Shown here piece after piece: positions 61,389 through 64,000 of a stretch of 64,000 bases of DNA. Both the position numbers and the translations under genes were made by a program. The stretch is taken from contig CM060708.1 in NCBI GenBank assembly GCA_030686995.1, forward strand, positions 257,270,544-257,334,543, written 5' to 3'. This DNA comes from Artemisia argyi (lineage: Eukaryota > Streptophyta > Magnoliopsida > Asterales > Asteraceae). Below the pieces are notes generated by a model. It had not been told where the DNA came from, made no database searches, and saw only the letters and a program-made list of their open reading frames with translations. Positions within the stretch are counted from its first letter, which is position 1. Each line of letters opens with the position of its first letter.

Positions 61389-62450
61389 TGGAAAACTAAA
61401 AGGGGGTTGAATAGTGTACCGTTTAAAAACTTTAAACTTGTTGTATCAAATGTCCATTTTTAGCTTGTTCTAATATGAAAGATGTTACTTGTAGTTTATG
61501 ACTAACATAACTTAAAACATGTTATCACACAAGTACAATCAACAAGTCACAACACAAACAATCACATAATGCAAACATTAAAGTAAAGCAATAAGTAAAA
61601 GGAAAGTGCAAACCGAACACGAGGATTTATAGTGGTTCGGTCACGGATCTCCTCTTCGCCCTACTCCACTCCTCGAGTATCCAACTCGAGAGTTACTTCA
61701 CTAGATCAACAACCTCCCTTCTCGGCGGAGAAAACCTTACAATCGTCGCTTACACTTTTACCGACACTAAACTAGATGTCGAGTTCTTTTACATGGGTAC
61801 AACCACTCCCGTTATTTCTTTTACATGGTACAACAACTCCCGTCGTCGCTTATACTTTTACCGACACTAAGCTAGATGTCGAGTTCTTTACCAAGGGTAC
61901 AACCACTCCCGCTATGTTTTGTGGCCCAACATAAAATCCTTGTGTTTTATGGCACAAACACATAAACCATCTAATCTATATTGTTATGATACAATGATGA
62001 TCCATGACATAAAAGTCTAATGGATATGCATGCCTAATTTACATGAACTTCTTGAATAAGAAGTCTTCAACTATTGAGGATGTCAAGTGCCCTTGAATCT
62101 TCATATGTTGGAATGCTTCAATGAATGATGACTTCAAGATCTTGTGACCTTCTTGGTGGATCATGAAGTATGATATGCTTACAACAAAGATGAATGTTAG
62201 AAGCATTATGCTCATTATGGAAAGAGTGGTCTACATGGTTTCCTACTTATCTATGTGTGTGTGTGTTTTTTTTCATCTTTTCATCACACTTCTAAGTAAA
62301 ACATGAACTTCTATTTATAGGCAAAACAAGTAAAGAAGTTTTCCAAAACCATGGATTACTATTAGAGTCAACATTGACAAGACATATGCATATACTTGAA
62401 ACTAAATGTTGACAAGACAAGACATATATGTTACTTGTCAACTTACAAGG

Positions 62451-63862
62451 ACTATTGATACGTGGGAATCACACCAGGCTTTACCTCGCAAGGGATCTTG
62501 AGAAGCTTACAACCCTCACCAGGCAGTGTCCTTGATCGTTGTAGTATAGTATAGTGACAAGTACCGGGGGATTGATCGTTCAGCTAGGAATAGTGTCGCT
62601 AGGATTAGAAAACCTAAATACTAGTACTAAAGGTGAAGGATGATTATTTTTGTATTTTTATATTTTTTAGAAAGCAAGTAAAAATCTCGGGTTTGAAGGA
62701 TTCGGGCGGAATTAGTTGCGGTCAACTAACCCAATACTAAAGATGCAATTAAAATAAAATACTAGAAATGAAAATAAACTAAATTATACTGAGGTTGTGA
62801 GCAATAAGTGGAGAAAATGTGTTTACTTAGATTTCACTACTCCCTAGACATCTTTTACATGTTAATTACTTGTTATAGTTGCATGGATGACGGATTGTAT
62901 TCCTTAATACCATTCATGGGGTGGTGCACTTAACTCCCCAATTCTATGAGCTCTTATCTCCTCCTATGCCATGCCCAGCACAACCATAGGGATTATAAAC
63001 AGTGGCTCATGCATTAAATACAACCAATAAAGACCTAGTGCACATCGGTTCATGTTTCCTAAGACGTTCAAGCATGTTACCAATTGGAGATCTGCCAGTT
63101 TTCTTAAGCCTAACATATAAATCATTCATCCAAGACAATTATAAACAAGTAATCAACACATAATTAACATCTAGGTTTCATTAGATCCAAGCAAACACAA
63201 GATAGATCTAGCCTATCATGATGGAATTAAGACAAGAACAAGATATAGACAACCAACACATAGACATATTGATTGAATTAAAAGAATACTTATCTCAATT
63301 ACACATGAAAGGTATCAAGGGCTTAGAACCCTTGAAAAACCTGTAAAATTCGCACCAAGTTCGTACTTAGGGTTTCTCCAACTTCTTCTCTTTTTAATGT
63401 GAAAATTAGAAAACTGTATATAGGAAATAGGGTCTGACGGCGTCAAGACAAAGCTTGTGACGCCGTCACCTCACCGCCAAAATATTTCTCGGACTGCCTT
63501 GATCTACTTTTGACGCCGTCATGTATTATGCATTTCCAGGCCGTCATGAATTTTACTCTTGACGCCCTACTTCGTGACGCCGTCTAATATGTACTGGGTC
63601 GTCATGGAATTTACTCTTGACGCCGTCAGGGTGTTGCTCTTGAGGCCGTCACCTACTGTTCCCAGCAAGGAAAATTAAGACTTTGGCGTTTTCTTCACTT
63701 TTATGCTCCAAAAACGTCTGAATTGCTTCCTTTTCAAGATTTCACTCCTAAAGTACCTAAAATCACAAAAGGAACGATTTAGGGCAATATTTGATCAAAT
63801 AAATTCAATTCCGGGCTTAAATGACCCCCTAAAAGTGGTTCATTTTTCGCCTCATCAACTAT
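62451..63862 (-). mobile_element. Solo LTR (gypsy-like) inside the Sirevirus 5' LTR
   Basis: The LTR proper is 62456-63857 (1,402 bp), flanked by the 5-bp duplication ACTAT (62451-62455 and 63858-63862). The undisturbed target is visible in the other Sirevirus LTR near 41623 (AAGGACTATGACAC). On the plus strand it begins TGATACGTGG and ends CCTCATCA. Read on the minus strand it starts TGATGAGGCGAAAAATGAAC, which is reminiscent of Athila/Tat-type gypsy LTRs, so minus orientation is preferred. Repeated GACGCCGTCA/GACGGCGTCA motifs cluster at 63435-63655. No interior or second LTR. Confidence 0.88.
63435..63655. repeat. Clustered GACGCCGTCA motifs in the solo LTR
   Basis: Seven or more variants of the palindrome-like TTGACGCCGTCA, in both orientations, spaced about 25-40 bp. 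They resemble the inverted-motif islands of the surrounding Sirevirus interior but with a different core. Confidence 0.75.
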
Positions 63863-64000
63863 GACACATCTTACAAGTTCTTTGACCAAGTTATTTTCCA
63901 AAGATGTTTCCAAGTCAACTACAATCTATGACACATCTTAAATGATATTTGACAAAGATAATTTCCAAATATAGTTTTCCATTTTATTAAAAATACATTT

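Larger units (their letters stand above)
40514..64000 (-). mobile_element. Sirevirus-like copia retrotransposon, minus strand, runs off the right edge
   Basis: 3' LTR at 40514-42205 (1,692 bp) and 5' LTR from 61389 (interrupted by a solo LTR at 62456-63857 and continuing past 64000). The two LTRs are nearly identical, with a few substitutions and one short indel near 41480/62345. Orientation is set by the primer-binding site TGGTATCAGAGC on the minus strand (61373-61384, four bases from the LTR) and by the polypurine tract on the minus strand AAAAAGGGGGAGAT next to the 3' LTR (42206-42219). That tract, and several similar ones nearby, are hallmarks of the SIRE/Sirevirus lineage. The rest of the interior has no recognisable gag-pol and is further broken by two gypsy-type insertions. 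Confidence 0.85.

Overview
This is a plant nuclear window (AT-rich, GT-AG introns, dense transposons), most likely from the daisy family (Asteraceae). The family call rests mainly on the accessory ORF of the Ty3/gypsy element at 48-59 kb, whose wording I recall from Asteraceae retroelement proteins; no species can be named. The left ~23 kb is gene-bearing and the right ~33 kb (31-64 kb) is a nested block of retrotransposons.

Genic part. From the left edge: a broken minus-strand ORF (1-206); a fold-back Mutator-like element (417-1806, 9-bp target duplication); a Pack-MULE (2149-5117, 9-bp target duplication) carrying four exons with introns of a ROOT HAIR DEFECTIVE 3 (RHD3/Sey1-type GTPase) gene with an internal stop; a three-exon BSD-domain gene (5279-8561) whose start lies 161 bp from the Pack-MULE; a one-exon gene of the family annotated as PHLOEM PROTEIN 2-LIKE A10 (9432-10550); a cluster of three two-exon phytosulfokine (PSK) precursor genes, two on minus (10727-11054, 12250-12581) and one on plus (15067-15542); and a group-S-like bZIP gene (22530-23111). 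Two PSK precursors carry the canonical YIYTQ hormone. The middle one reads YIYTY, an unusual change at position 5 in an otherwise intact precursor.

Mobile elements in the genic part, most with exact target duplications: a solo LTR (13340-13910) in one copy of the PSK duplication; a short LTR element with two 392-bp LTRs identical by eye (15755-17104), 212 bp beyond the third PSK stop; a small CACTA element (17725-18303); a fold-back MITE (25798-26093); a LINE 3' remnant (about 26590-26990); a tRNA-like SINE candidate (about 30293); and a Stowaway MITE (30509-30765).

Retrotransposon block. A non-coding copia element (from 31224) contains a hAT-type element (37128-37549) and a CACTA element (38539-40254). 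Its 3' LTR (from 40453) is cut at 40514 by a minus-strand Sirevirus-like copia element that runs off the right edge. That element was itself invaded by an 11-kb gypsy element (48148-59204) with very long LTRs, by a gypsy-type LTR fragment ending at 47348, and, in its 5' LTR, by a solo LTR (62456-63857). No intact polymerase gene is visible anywhere in the block.
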